Source of the DNA: Caballeronia glathei
GTDB lineage: Bacteria > Pseudomonadota > Gammaproteobacteria > Burkholderiales > Burkholderiaceae
Direction of reading: 5' to 3'
NCBI RefSeq assembly: GCF_000698595.1
Contig: NZ_JFHC01000065.1
Span: 1 to 47,178, forward strand
Length of the DNA: 47,178 bases
The translations under genes were made by a program, and so were the position numbers. A model generated the notes under the pieces. It was not told the DNA's origin, did not search any database, and was given only the letters and a program-made list of their open reading frames with translations. Below are positions 7,538 to 16,536 of this stretch, in pieces. Position 1 is the first letter of the stretch; the number at the start of each line of letters is the position of its first letter.

Positions 7538-8764
7538 ATGAACCCACCCGCACCAGCCGAGATTGCGCGCAGCTTCGATTTGCGTCGTCTCGACGCCTCG
7601 TTCTATGCCGACCCGTATCCGGTCTACGACGCGCTGCGCACGCACGAGCCCGTGAAGCGCATGCCCGACGGCTCGCTCTTTCTCACGCGCTATCGCGACG
7701 TGCAGGCGGTGTACCGCGACCCGAAGGCGTTCAGCTCGGACAAGACGGTCGAGTTCGGCCCGAAATACGGCACCGCCACGCCGCTCTATGCGCATCACAC
7801 GACGAGCCTCGTGTTCAACGACCCGCCGCGCCACACGCGCGTGCGCAAGCTGATCGCGGGCGCGCTCACCGCGCGCGCGATCGCCTCGATGGAGCCGGGC
7901 CTGATCGCGCTCGTCGACGGCCTCCTTGCGCGCGCCAGCGCGCGCGGGCGCCTCGATCTGATCGACGATTTCGCGTCCGCGATTCCCGTCGAGGTGATCG
8001 GCAACCTGCTCGACGTGCCGCACGGCGAGCGCGCTCCGCTGCGCGACTGGTCGCTCGCGATCCTCGGCGCGCTCGAGCCGTCGCTCACGCCAGAGCAGGA
8101 GGCGCTCGGCAACCGCGCGGTGAGCGAGTTCATCGACTATCTGAAGGTGCTGGTCGCGAGGCGCCGCGCCGCGCCCGGCGATCCGCAGCACGACGTGCTC
8201 ACGCGCCTCATCCTGGGCGAGACGGACGGCGAGCGTCTCGACGAGGCGGAACTGCTGCACAACTGCATCTTCATCCTCAACGCCGGCCATGAAACGACCA
8301 CGAACCTGATCGGCAACGGGCTCGTGCTGCTGTCGAAGTGGCCCGGCGAGCGCGAACGGCTGCGGCGCGAACCGGCGCTCCTGGACAGCGCGGTCGAGGA
8401 GTGCCTGCGTTTCGAAAGCTCGAATCAGCTCGGCAACCGGATCGCCGTCGCCGATACGCACATCGGCGACGTGCCCGTGCCGCGCGGCACGCCGGTGACG
8501 CTGTGCATCGGCGCGGCCAATCGCGACCCCGAGCAGTTCGAGGCGCCGCAGCGCTTCGATATCGCGCGCGAACCGAACCGGCATCTCGCGTTCGGCTTCG
8601 GCATTCACCAGTGCGCGGGCCTTTCGCTCGCGCGCCTGGAGGCGCGCATCGCGATCGGGCGGTTCGTCGCGCGCTTCCCCGGCTACCGGCTCGACGGCGA
8701 CCCGGTGCGCGCATCGCGCGCCCGTTTTCGCGGATTCGTGCACGCGCCGGTCGCGCTCGTCTGA
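7538..8764 (+). CDS. Cytochrome P450
   Basis: This is a soluble class-I bacterial P450 monooxygenase of 408 residues, of the CYP107-like type that needs separate ferredoxin partners. Visible landmarks are the C-helix region (VFNDPPRHTRVRKLI), the I-helix oxygen-activation motif NAGHETTTNLIGNG, the ExxR pair in EECLR, and the heme-binding FGFGIHQCAG with the axial thiolate C359. The ATG at 7538 follows ggagacagg at workable spacing; upstream in-frame sequence is low-complexity. No ferredoxin or reductase is adjacent, so the redox partner must be encoded elsewhere. The substrate cannot be read from sequence. Confidence 0.93.
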   Translation: MNPPAPAEIARSFDLRRLDASFYADPYPVYDALRTHEPVKRMPDGSLFLTRYRDVQAVYRDPKAFSSDKTVEFGPKYGTATPLYAHHTTSLVFNDPPRHTRVRKLIAGALTARAIASMEPGLIALVDGLLARASARGRLDLIDDFASAIPVEVIGNLLDVPHGERAPLRDWSLAILGALEPSLTPEQEALGNRAVSEFIDYLKVLVARRRAAPGDPQHDVLTRLILGETDGERLDEAELLHNCIFILNAGHETTTNLIGNGLVLLSKWPGERERLRREPALLDSAVEECLRFESSNQLGNRIAVADTHIGDVPVPRGTPVTLCIGAANRDPEQFEAPQRFDIAREPNRHLAFGFGIHQCAGLSLARLEARIAIGRFVARFPGYRLDGDPVRASRARFRGFVHAPVALV

Positions 8765-8793
8765 CCTCGCGGGCGCGACCGTCGGGCGCGGCC

Positions 8794-9750
8794 CTACCGC
8801 ATCACTTGCGACGGCTCGACGTCCCAGTAGGGCGGCTCGCCGAAGCGCGCGATCAGGAAATCGATGAAGGCGAGCGTCTTCGGCGGCACGAACGCGCGGC
8901 TCGGATACACGGCCCAGATCGCGACCGTTTCCGAAAGCGGATAGTCGTCGAGCAGCGTCACGAGTTCGCCGGCAGACAGAAGCGGCGCGACGCTCCACGT
9001 CGATTTCAGCCCGATGCCGAAGCCTGCCGCGAGCGCATCGCGGATCACTTCGCCGTTGTCGGAAGCGAGCCGTCCCGACACGCGCACGTTGATCACGCCA
9101 GTGGGCGTGACGAAGCCCCAGTCGCGCTGGTCCGAGAGGATCACGCACTCATGGTGCACGAGATCGGCGGGATGGCGCGGCGTGCCGTGCGCCTCCAGAT
9201 AGGCGGGCGACGCGCACAGCACCCGCCGGTTGGTGGCGAGCTTGCGCGCGACGAGGGTCGAATCCTTCAGCGCGCCGATCCGGATCGCGAGGTCGATGCC
9301 TTCGTCGACGAGATCCACGACCTGGTCCGTCAGCCGCAGATCGACGGATACGCCCGGATACTGCCGCAGGAACGCGGGAATCAGCGGCGACACGTGCTGG
9401 CGCCCGAGCGACGAAGGCATCGTCACGCGCAGGCGCCCGTAGGGTTCGGCCAGCGCCCGGCCGACCGAGGCGCGTGCTGCATCGGCCGCATCGAGGAGGG
9501 CGCGCGCGTGTTCGGCGAACACCTCGCCCTCCTGCGTCACGCTCACGCGCCGCGTGGTGCGGTGCAGGAGCCGCGCGCCCAGCATGCGTTCGAGATGGGC
9601 GAGCCGTGCGCTCGCCGCGGCCGCCGAGAGCCCGAACTCGCGCCCCGCCGAGGACACGTTCGCAAGCGCCGCGGCGCGCACGAACAGCGCGACGTCGAGC
9701 AGGTCGAGGCGCTCGCGCGGGACATCGTCGAAGGAGGAATCGGTGGCCAT
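8794..9750 (-). CDS. LysR-family transcriptional regulator
   Basis: This 318-residue LysR-type regulator has an N-terminal winged helix-turn-helix (about 16-75, with AAALANVSSAGREFGLSAAAASARLAHLERMLGARLLHRTTRRVSVT) followed by a periplasmic-binding-like effector domain (about 100-300). It is divergent from the oxidoreductase gene at 9873 across 122 bp, the classic arrangement in which the regulator controls its divergent neighbour and itself. A 6-7-6 inverted repeat lies between them. The effector is unknown; LysR regulators paired with MDR oxidoreductases often sense electrophiles or quinones, but that is inference here. Confidence 0.92.
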   Translation of the reverse strand: MATDSSFDDVPRERLDLLDVALFVRAAALANVSSAGREFGLSAAAASARLAHLERMLGARLLHRTTRRVSVTQEGEVFAEHARALLDAADAARASVGRALAEPYGRLRVTMPSSLGRQHVSPLIPAFLRQYPGVSVDLRLTDQVVDLVDEGIDLAIRIGALKDSTLVARKLATNRRVLCASPAYLEAHGTPRHPADLVHHECVILSDQRDWGFVTPTGVINVRVSGRLASDNGEVIRDALAAGFGIGLKSTWSVAPLLSAGELVTLLDDYPLSETVAIWAVYPSRAFVPPKTLAFIDFLIARFGEPPYWDVEPSQVMR

Positions 9751-9766
9751 TTTATTGATTTGCCGA

Positions 9767-9785
9767 ATAATGTTTCAGTCATTAT
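9767..9785. promoter_or_regulatory. Inverted repeat, candidate LysR operator
   Basis: ATAATG (9767-9772) and CATTAT (9780-9785) form a perfect inverted repeat separated by 7 bases, within an AT-rich patch between the divergent LysR and oxidoreductase genes. Its size and place fit the T-N11-A type of LysR site. Confidence 0.55.
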
Positions 9786-9872
9786 CGCTGTTTTAAATGA
9801 AGGCCGAACGGCATAACATCGCGTGGGTCCATGCATTGCACGCAATCACTCATGCTCATCCACGGAGCCATC

Positions 9873-10889
9873 ATGAAAGCCATCGGCCTTGCCCGCTATC
9901 TTCCGATTTCCAATCCCGAATCGCTGATCGACGTCGAACTCGACAAACCCGCGCCCGCCGGCCGCGACCTGCTCGTGAAAATCGAGGCGATCGCGGTCAA
10001 CCCGGTGGACACCAAGGTCCGCGCGCCGAAGGACAAGACCGAGGAAGCGCCGCGCGTGCTCGGCTGGGACGCGGCGGGCGTCGTCGAGGCGATCGGCCCC
10101 GACGTGACGCTCTTCAAGGTGGGCGACCCGGTGTACTACGCGGGCAGCATCACGCGGCAGGGCGCGAACAGCGAGTTTCATCTCGTCGACGAGCGCATCG
10201 TCGGCGCGAAGCCCAAGACGCTCGACTTCAGTCACGCCGCCGCGCTGCCGCTCACCACGATCACCGCCTGGGAAGCGCTCTTCGAGCGGCTTGGCGTGTC
10301 GGCCGAGGGCGCGGACGCAGGCAAGTCGGTGCTGATCATCGGCGGCGCGGGCGGGGTCGGCTCGATCGGCATCCAGCTCGCGAAGAAGGTGGCGAAACTC
10401 GAAGTGATCGCGACCGCGTCGCGGCCTGAATCCGCGCAATGGGCGAAGGATCTGGGCGCGGACCACATCGTCAACCACTTCGAGGACATCCCGAAGCAGT
10501 TGAAGGCGGCCGGATTCGAGCAGGTCGACTACGTGCTGATCTTCAACGACACCGACAGGCATTTCCCGGCCGCAGCGGAAGTCATCAAGCCGCAGGGCGG
10601 GGTCTGCACGATCGTCGAGAACGCAAAGCCGGTCGCGGTGGAGCTGCTGAAGGCGAAGAGCGCCGCGTTCCACTGGGAATTCATGTTCACGCGCGCGATG
10701 TTCGGCACGCCGGACATGATCGAACAGCACAAGCTGCTCTCCGAGGTGGCGCGACTGATCGACGCAGGCACGCTCACGACGACGCTCGGCCGCGACCTCG
10801 GTCGCATCAATGCCGCGAACCTGCGCGAGGCGCATCGCCTGCTGGAAGAAGGGCGTTCGATCGGCAAGCTCGTGCTGACGGGCTTCTGA
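9873..10889 (+). CDS. Zinc-type alcohol dehydrogenase-like protein (MDR superfamily, quinone oxidoreductase type)
   Basis: This is a 338-residue medium-chain dehydrogenase/reductase, probably an NADPH-dependent quinone or enone reductase. The GroES-like N-terminal domain (KIEAIAVNPVDTKVRAP, LGWDAAGVVEAIGPDV) is followed by a Rossmann domain with the nucleotide motif IIGGAGGVGSIGIQLAKK near residue 155. Despite the family name, the catalytic and structural zinc cysteines are not apparent, as is usual in the quinone-reductase branch. The ATG at 9873 is preceded by cggag; an upstream ATG at 9831 would add 14 residues unlike the family. Likely controlled by the divergent LysR gene. Confidence 0.88.
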   Translation: MKAIGLARYLPISNPESLIDVELDKPAPAGRDLLVKIEAIAVNPVDTKVRAPKDKTEEAPRVLGWDAAGVVEAIGPDVTLFKVGDPVYYAGSITRQGANSEFHLVDERIVGAKPKTLDFSHAAALPLTTITAWEALFERLGVSAEGADAGKSVLIIGGAGGVGSIGIQLAKKVAKLEVIATASRPESAQWAKDLGADHIVNHFEDIPKQLKAAGFEQVDYVLIFNDTDRHFPAAAEVIKPQGGVCTIVENAKPVAVELLKAKSAAFHWEFMFTRAMFGTPDMIEQHKLLSEVARLIDAGTLTTTLGRDLGRINAANLREAHRLLEEGRSIGKLVLTGF

Positions 10890-11060
10890 GGCGGCTTTGC
10901 CGGCCGCCGCGCCGACGGATCCGGCGCGCGGCGCACGCGGGTTTTCCATGACGACCGCCCGGCGTGCGCCGCGCTAGACTGATCCGGCGTCATACGATTC
11001 CACGCCCGCGAACCCCGCGCGTGCCTCGTTTCGCGTGACGACTCCAACGGAGGTGCCGGC

Positions 11061-11633
11061 ATGTATCGTCGACGGATTTTCTGCGGCTCACGAGCCGGCG
11101 TTGCCTCGCTCGCCTTCGGGCTCGTAGCGGCACTCCTGACTGCCGGAACGGCGAGCGCCACGCCGGGCATCAAGGTTCAGTCCGAAGCCGCCAACGACGG
11201 ACCGATCAAGTACACCGTGAAAATGGTGTCGAAGAGCTACGGCAACGAGCAGGAGACACGCACGATCCGCTCCGGCCAGACCGACGACTTCACCTGGCAG
11301 AGCGCGGCGCCCGGCACGCCCCAGCAGATACCGGACGCATGTCCCGACGCCGCTTCCATTCCGCGCAACGCGGAGGGCGCACCGATCCGGCAGGTGCAGA
11401 TCCGTTTTGCGGCGGTGGTGATCGAAGACGGCTCGGCGAACGTCCAGATCAGCTTTCAGGGGCGCGCGCCACGCGGCATGAACAAGGTGACGGTGGGCGG
11501 CAAGAGCCTGCAGTGTCCGGCCTACAACCGCTTCAGCCAGATCGTGCGCTTCTCGATGGCGACGACCGGCAGTTCGAAGACCGTCAAGCTCTCCGACGGC
11601 ACGCAACTCACGGTCAGCGCAAGCAGGAAATAG
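11061..11633 (+). CDS. Small secreted protein of unknown function
   Basis: I do not recognise the family with confidence. The 190-residue product has a clear Sec signal peptide (basic N-terminus, then a hydrophobic run LAFGLVAALLTAGTASA, cleavage after ASA), so it is probably periplasmic or secreted. The mature part is about 155 residues, with two cysteines (CPDAAS and LQCPAY) that could form a disulfide, and a beta-rich look (IKYTVKMVSKSYGNEQETRTI, VQIRFAAVVIEDGSANVQISF). A strong gagg-type ribosome site (ggaggtg) precedes the ATG. No neighbour indicates its job. Confidence 0.75.
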   Translation: MYRRRIFCGSRAGVASLAFGLVAALLTAGTASATPGIKVQSEAANDGPIKYTVKMVSKSYGNEQETRTIRSGQTDDFTWQSAAPGTPQQIPDACPDAASIPRNAEGAPIRQVQIRFAAVVIEDGSANVQISFQGRAPRGMNKVTVGGKSLQCPAYNRFSQIVRFSMATTGSSKTVKLSDGTQLTVSASRK

Positions 11634-11941
11634 GACCGAAGGTTCTGGCAGCGAGACAACGCGCGGCATCTCGCTTGCCGCCTCTCGTCTGCAACTAACC
11701 GTCTAGTGGGTGCACACCAGACTTCGAAGCCCACGCCGCATCGGACAAATTTTCCTTCGGTTCGGCAATCATTACAGCTTCGCTGTCACCCGCCGCGCGC
11801 CCCGCGCGCGGCGCGAGACTCGTCCGCCGCCCTGGCCGGCCGCCCACCCGTCTGGCACGTTTTCTGCACTTCCCTCCGATACGCGGCATCCGCCGCCATG
11901 CCACCTAACACGTACCGACCCGGTTCGAGCGAGGAATCGCG
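11634..11941. other. Intergenic region upstream of ku
   Basis: 308 bp without a credible gene. It contains a short AT-richer stretch (11,740-11,790), a 5-bp inverted repeat ACAGC/GCTGT (11,774-11,786), and a sigma-54-like promoter at 11,852-11,868. Nothing else stands out. Confidence 0.5.
11852..11868 (+). promoter_or_regulatory. Sigma-54-like promoter upstream of ku
   Basis: The sequence CTGGCACGTTTTCTGCA fits the RpoN consensus TGGCACG-N4-TTGCA with one mismatch. The invariant GG (-24, 11,854-11,855) and GC (-12, 11,866-11,867) are separated by the required 10 bases. A start point near 11,879 would leave a 60-base leader before the ku ATG. Sequence match only; no enhancer-binding protein gene is adjacent. 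Confidence 0.5.
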
Positions 11942-12862
11942 ATGCCGCACATGATCTGGAAAGGCGCGATCAGCTTCGGGCTGGTCCACGTGCCCGTGCA
12001 ACTCTATCCGGCGACGCAGTCGGAGAAGGTCGGATTCAATCTGCTCGACAAGCGCTCGATGGACCCCATCGGCTACAAGCAGATCAACAAGAACACGGGC
12101 AAGGAAGTGGCGCGCGAGAACATCGTGCGCGGCTTCGAATACGAGAAGGGCAAGTACGTCGTGATGACCGATGCGGAGATCCGCTCGGCCAACCCGGAGT
12201 CGACGCAAACCGTCGACATCCTCGCGTTCGTCGAGGCGCCCGAAATCTCGTTCCTGTCGCTCGACACGCCGTACTACCTCACGCCCGACCGCAAGGGCGA
12301 AAAGGTCTATGCGCTCCTGCGCGACGCGCTGAAGGACACCGGCAAGGTGGGCATCGCGAGCGTGGTGCTGCACAACAAGCAGCATCTCGCCGCGCTGATT
12401 CCGGTCGGGCCGGCGCTTGCGCTCAACACGCTGCGCTGGGGAAACGAAGTGCGCGACTTCGACGAGTTCAAGTTCCCCGACGAGAGCCGCAGGAAGACCG
12501 GCGTGACGCCGAAGGAACTGGAGATGGCAAAGCGCCTGATCGAGGACATGAGCGACACGTGGGACCCCGGCAAGTACCACGACACGTTCCGCGAAGACAT
12601 CATGGCGCTCGTCGAGAGGAAGGTGAAGGAGGGCAAGACGGCGGAGGTCGCGCAGGTGGAGGAACCGGGCGAGAGCAGGGCGTCGGCGGAAATTCTGGAT
12701 CTGTCCGACCTGCTCAAGCGCAGCCTGAAAAAGGGCAAGCCGGCGAAGCGCGGCTCATCAGCCGATGAAGGCGAAGGCGAAGGCGACGACGACAGCGGCG
12801 AGGAAGCGGCGCCGCGTCCCGCGCGCAAGACGGCGCGGCGAACGGCGCGAAAGTCGGCTTGA
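11942..12862 (+). CDS. ku: Non-homologous end-joining protein Ku
   Basis: Bacterial Ku forms a homodimer ring that binds DNA double-strand ends and recruits LigD. The 306-residue product starts with the typical IWKGAISFGLVHVPVQLYPAT and contains the beta-barrel core (residues about 1-200; TETI-like dimer region, YYLTPDRKGEKVYALLRDAL). A C-terminal extension from about 245 is highly charged and Lys/Arg-rich (KKGKPAKRG..., PARKTARRTARKSA), the part known in other bacteria to help LigD stimulation and DNA threading. ligD begins 161 bp downstream on the same strand. A sigma-54-like promoter lies 75-90 bp upstream. Confidence 0.96.
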   Translation: MPHMIWKGAISFGLVHVPVQLYPATQSEKVGFNLLDKRSMDPIGYKQINKNTGKEVARENIVRGFEYEKGKYVVMTDAEIRSANPESTQTVDILAFVEAPEISFLSLDTPYYLTPDRKGEKVYALLRDALKDTGKVGIASVVLHNKQHLAALIPVGPALALNTLRWGNEVRDFDEFKFPDESRRKTGVTPKELEMAKRLIEDMSDTWDPGKYHDTFREDIMALVERKVKEGKTAEVAQVEEPGESRASAEILDLSDLLKRSLKKGKPAKRGSSADEGEGEGDDDSGEEAAPRPARKTARRTARKSA

Positions 12863-13023
12863 GTTCGCCGCAGCGTGCCGTAGTCTGCCGGAGTGCGGCG
12901 GCTCGTGCATGAGCATGCGCGCATGGACGCGGCCGCACGAGGCAGGCCCACCGGGCGACGGCGATTCCGGGAGCGAAGTCGAAGGAGTGCAAGCGGGGCG
13001 AATTCAGGGAACTGAGCGATACG

Positions 13024-15840
13024 ATGGCCGGAAAACTCGAAACCTATCAGCGCATGCGCCGTTTCGCCGAGACGCCCGAGCCGTCGGGCGAACTCGCGAG
13101 AAAAGCGGCCACCGGCCGGCGCCGCGCGGCCGCGAAGCGCGCCGGCCACGCGCTCTCGTTCGTGATCCAGGAACACGACGCGCGCCGTCTTCACTACGAC
13201 TTTCGCCTCGAACTGGACGGAACGCTCAAATCATGGGCGGTGCCGAAGGGGCCGAGCCTCGATCCGTTGGTGAAGCGCCTCGCGGTGCACGTCGAGGATC
13301 ATCCGGTCGACTACGGCTCGTTCGAAGGCGAGATTCCCGAAGGCAACTACGGTGCGGGCAGCGTGATCGTGTGGGACCGCGGAACGTGGGAGCCGCAAAG
13401 CGGCAGCGTCGCGCAGGCGCTCGACGCGTATGAAAAGGGCAAGCTGAAGTTCCTCCTCCATGGCGAAAAACTGCACGGCGGCTGGACGCTCGTGCGCAGC
13501 CACATGCGCGGCAGCGGCGACAAGGAGCAATGGCTGCTCATCAAGGAACGCGACGACGACGCCCGCAGCGAAGCGCAATACGACGTGCTGGTGAAGCGTC
13601 CCGGCAGCGTGCTGACCGATGCGCCCGGCGCGCGCAACAGGAAGGGCGAAATCGCCGGACGGGCCGACGGAAAGCCCGACGGAAAGGCGGGCGCACAGAC
13701 GACGAAGTCCGCGAAGGCGCCCGCAAAGAAGACGGCCGGCCGCGCGCGGCCCGATATCGTTTCGAACCGCAACGCGGAGTCGCTGCGCGCGCTCTCGCAC
13801 GAGCCGTCGATCGAAGGCGCCGTGAAGGCGCGCCTGCCCGCGACGCTCAAACCTCAACTCGCCACCCTCGTCGATGCAGCGCCGCCGGGCGACGACTGGA
13901 CCTACGAGATCAAGTTCGACGGCTATCGCGTGCTCGCGCGAATCGAGCGCGCGTCGTCGAAGCCGGTTCAGATCCACACGCGCAACGGCAACGACTGGAC
14001 CGCGAAGTTCGGCAGGCAGGTGAAGGCGCTCGACACGCTCGACGTCGACAGCGCGTGGATCGACGGAGAGGCCGTCGTGCTCGACGATCGCGGGCTGCCG
14101 GATTTCCAGGCGCTGCAAAACGCCTTCGACGCGGGGCGGCCGCAGGACATCGCCGTCTACTGGTTCGACCTGCCGTTCCTGAACGGCTACGACCTGCGCA
14201 ACGTGCCGCTCGTGCAGCGCCGCGCGATCCTCCGCGCGCTGCTTGAACCGGTCGAGGACCCCGCGCTGCGCTTCTCGGAAGACTTCGCGTTCAAGGCCGA
14301 CGACCTGCTCAGGAGCGCGTGCGACATGGCGCTCGAAGGCATCATCGGCAAGCGTATCGACAGCACGTATGTGTCGGGTCGCAGCAGCGCCTGGATCAAG
14401 CTCAAGTGCAGGCGTCGCCAGGAGTTCGTGATTGGCGGATATTCGGAGCCCTCGGGCAGCCGCGCGCATTTCGGCGCGCTGCTGCTCGGCGTTCACGATG
14501 CGAACGGCAAGCTGCAGTATGCGGGACGCGTCGGCAGCGGTTTCGATCAGGCGACGCTGCGCGAGATCAGGAAGGAACTCGACAAGCGCGAGACGAAGAA
14601 CATGCCGTTCGCGCGCGAGCCGCAGGAAAGGAGCCGCACGCCGGTGCACTGGGTGAAGCCGGAACTCGTGGCGGAATGCAACTTTGCTGAATGGACCAAG
14701 GAGCGCATCGTGCGGCAAGCATCGTTCGTGAGCCTGCGTGACGACAAGCCGGCGCGGCAGATCGTCAGGGAAGAGCCGAAGTCGGCGAGGAAGGTCGAGG
14801 CCGAGCAGGAAGGCAAGGCGTCTGCCGCTCCGGCGAAGAAAACCGCTGCGAAAAAGGCCATTACAAAAACAGGCACTGCGAAAGCGACCACCGAACCAGC
14901 GGCAAAAACAGCGACGAAGCAATCGTCCGCGAAGGAAGCGAGCGTAGTCGAAGGCGTGAAGATCAGTCATCCCGATCGCGTGATCGACACTTCGACGGGC
15001 ATCCGCAAGATCGACGTCGTGCGCTACTACGAGTCCGTCGGAGCATGGATGCTGCCGCATCTGAAGGACCGGCCGGTTTCGCTCGTGCGGGCGCCCGGGG
15101 ACATCGGCGGCGAGCTCTTCTTCCAGAAGCACAGCGCGAGGCTCGCGATTCCGCACATCACGCAGCATCCGGGCATCGATCCGGGGCATCCGCCGCTGCT
15201 CACGATCGAGTCCGCGGCGGCGCTCGTCGGCACCGCGCAGATGGGCACGGTCGAACTTCATACATGGAACGCGCTCGCCTCCGATATCGAAAAGCCCGAC
15301 CGCATGGTGTTCGATCTCGATCCGGGCGAGGGCGTCGGCTGGGACCGCATGATCGAAGCGGCGCGCCTCACGCGTGAACTGCTCGCGGAACTCGGCCTCG
15401 AATCGTTCTGCAAGACGAGCGGCGGCAAAGGGCTGCACGTGGTCGTGCCGATCGTGAAGCAGGCCGGCTGGGACGAAGCGAAGCGCTTCTCGCAGGCCGT
15501 CGCGCAGCATATGGCGAACACGCTGCCCAAGCTGTTCTCGGCGAAGATGGGCATGCAGAACCGGCGCGGGAAGATTTTCATCGACTACCTGCGCAACAAC
15601 CGGGGATCGAGCACGGTCGCCGCCTATTCGCTGCGTGCGCGCCCGGGCATGGGGGCGTCGGTGCCGATCGCGTGGAGCGAACTCGACGACACCGCGAACG
15701 GCGACCAGTGGCACATCGGAAACGTGCACGAGCGGCTCGATGGCCTCGCGGACGACCCGTGGGCGGGCTACGGCAGGAAGCGCCAGCGTCTCACGGTCGC
15801 GATGAAAAAGCGCCTGGGTCTGGAAGGCCCGGGCAAATGA
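13024..15840 (+). CDS. ligD: Multifunctional NHEJ DNA ligase LigD
   Basis: LigD processes, fills and seals double-strand breaks together with Ku. The 938-residue protein has three domains in the order 3'-phosphoesterase (about 40-190: FVIQEHDARRLHYDFRLELDG, VHVEDHPVDYGSFEGEIPEG), ATP-dependent ligase (about 270-575; nucleotidyl-acceptor K297 in YEIKFDGYRV) and primase-polymerase (about 645-930; metal-binding DLDPGEG, then SGGKGLHVVVPI). The domains are joined by long Lys/Ala/Thr-rich linkers, at about 200-250 and 580-640 (KKTAAKKAITKTGTAKATT). This PE-LIG-POL order is that of Pseudomonas-type LigD. The start MAGKLETYQRMRRFAETPEPSG matches the family. Probably in one unit with ku. Confidence 0.96.
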   Translation: MAGKLETYQRMRRFAETPEPSGELARKAATGRRRAAAKRAGHALSFVIQEHDARRLHYDFRLELDGTLKSWAVPKGPSLDPLVKRLAVHVEDHPVDYGSFEGEIPEGNYGAGSVIVWDRGTWEPQSGSVAQALDAYEKGKLKFLLHGEKLHGGWTLVRSHMRGSGDKEQWLLIKERDDDARSEAQYDVLVKRPGSVLTDAPGARNRKGEIAGRADGKPDGKAGAQTTKSAKAPAKKTAGRARPDIVSNRNAESLRALSHEPSIEGAVKARLPATLKPQLATLVDAAPPGDDWTYEIKFDGYRVLARIERASSKPVQIHTRNGNDWTAKFGRQVKALDTLDVDSAWIDGEAVVLDDRGLPDFQALQNAFDAGRPQDIAVYWFDLPFLNGYDLRNVPLVQRRAILRALLEPVEDPALRFSEDFAFKADDLLRSACDMALEGIIGKRIDSTYVSGRSSAWIKLKCRRRQEFVIGGYSEPSGSRAHFGALLLGVHDANGKLQYAGRVGSGFDQATLREIRKELDKRETKNMPFAREPQERSRTPVHWVKPELVAECNFAEWTKERIVRQASFVSLRDDKPARQIVREEPKSARKVEAEQEGKASAAPAKKTAAKKAITKTGTAKATTEPAAKTATKQSSAKEASVVEGVKISHPDRVIDTSTGIRKIDVVRYYESVGAWMLPHLKDRPVSLVRAPGDIGGELFFQKHSARLAIPHITQHPGIDPGHPPLLTIESAAALVGTAQMGTVELHTWNALASDIEKPDRMVFDLDPGEGVGWDRMIEAARLTRELLAELGLESFCKTSGGKGLHVVVPIVKQAGWDEAKRFSQAVAQHMANTLPKLFSAKMGMQNRRGKIFIDYLRNNRGSSTVAAYSLRARPGMGASVPIAWSELDDTANGDQWHIGNVHERLDGLADDPWAGYGRKRQRLTVAMKKRLGLEGPGK

Positions 15841-15892
15841 CCTGCCGGAACGAGGCAATGCCGCATCGTTCAGGCACGAACAGGAGGATCAA

Positions 15893-16219
15893 ATGAAGCA
15901 GGCTACCGTGGAACCCGCAATGGAACCCGCCGTCGAACCAGGCGGCGCCATCGACGATGGACGCGAGATGCAAAGCGGCAACGCGCAGCAGCAGAGGAAG
16001 GACGATGCCGCGGATGCGCCGCTGCCGCACGAAGCGGACCAGAGCCCCGAGTCGCAGCGCGAGGACGGCACGCGCGAAGTGGGCGAGCAGGCGCATCGCG
16101 ATATCGAGCGCGGACTCGTCGATACGGACCGGCGCGGCGGCGACGACTATCAGAAGAGCACGCAGCGCGACGAGCAGGCGAACGTGAACAGCGAAGGAAA
16201 GGGCGCGGGCAAGCCGTGA
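15893..16219 (+). CDS. Small hydrophilic, probably disordered protein
   Basis: Function unknown. The 108-residue product has no hydrophobic segment and is dominated by Glu, Asp, Gln, Arg and Gly, opening with a VEPAMEPAVEPGG repeat; it is probably intrinsically disordered. A near-perfect Shine-Dalgarno (aggaggatca) precedes the ATG, which makes real translation likely despite the biased composition. It starts 52 bp after ligD on the same strand and might be co-transcribed with the NHEJ genes. The bias resembles stress-related hydrophilin-like proteins, but I cannot place it in a family. Confidence 0.65.
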   Translation: MKQATVEPAMEPAVEPGGAIDDGREMQSGNAQQQRKDDAADAPLPHEADQSPESQREDGTREVGEQAHRDIERGLVDTDRRGGDDYQKSTQRDEQANVNSEGKGAGKP

Positions 16220-16536
16220 GGGGCGGGCGCGCCGGCGGGTGCTTCCATGGCAAAGCGCCTGCCGGATGCGTAGAATGATTTTCCTCGAAGGGCGCCATGA
16301 ACGAGACGCGCGGCCACCCATGACCCGGCATTTCTACCGGCTCCGGCGCACGACTGTCACGCGAGGCCGGTAAGCGCTACCGACACGGAATCTCCTGCTT
16401 CGCAAGACTGTCTCACGGGTCAGGCGCACGCGCGCCATGCGTGCCGGCGGGCGACGTCGCGTATGCGAGCGCGTGTGTCGATGAACCATCAATCCGATGT
16501 CCGGCGCCATAGAAGGGCGCCGCAACCGAACGGAAC
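16220..16536. other. Intergenic region upstream of the phytochrome cluster
   Basis: 317 bp without a credible gene. A TAGAAT hexamer at 16,271-16,276 could be a -10 element for the heme-oxygenase operon, though no good -35 is seen. No clear terminator for the preceding gene was found. Confidence 0.4.

Noticed and set aside
12765..13433. Open frame overlapping the end of ku and start of ligD
   Set aside because: Low-complexity Arg/Gly-rich translation out of frame with ligD; ku and ligD explain the DNA.
16474..16500. TGTCGA hexamer upstream of the heme oxygenase, as a second ECF42-like promoter
   Set aside because: The expected CGTC is absent at the right spacing; only the -35-like half matches.
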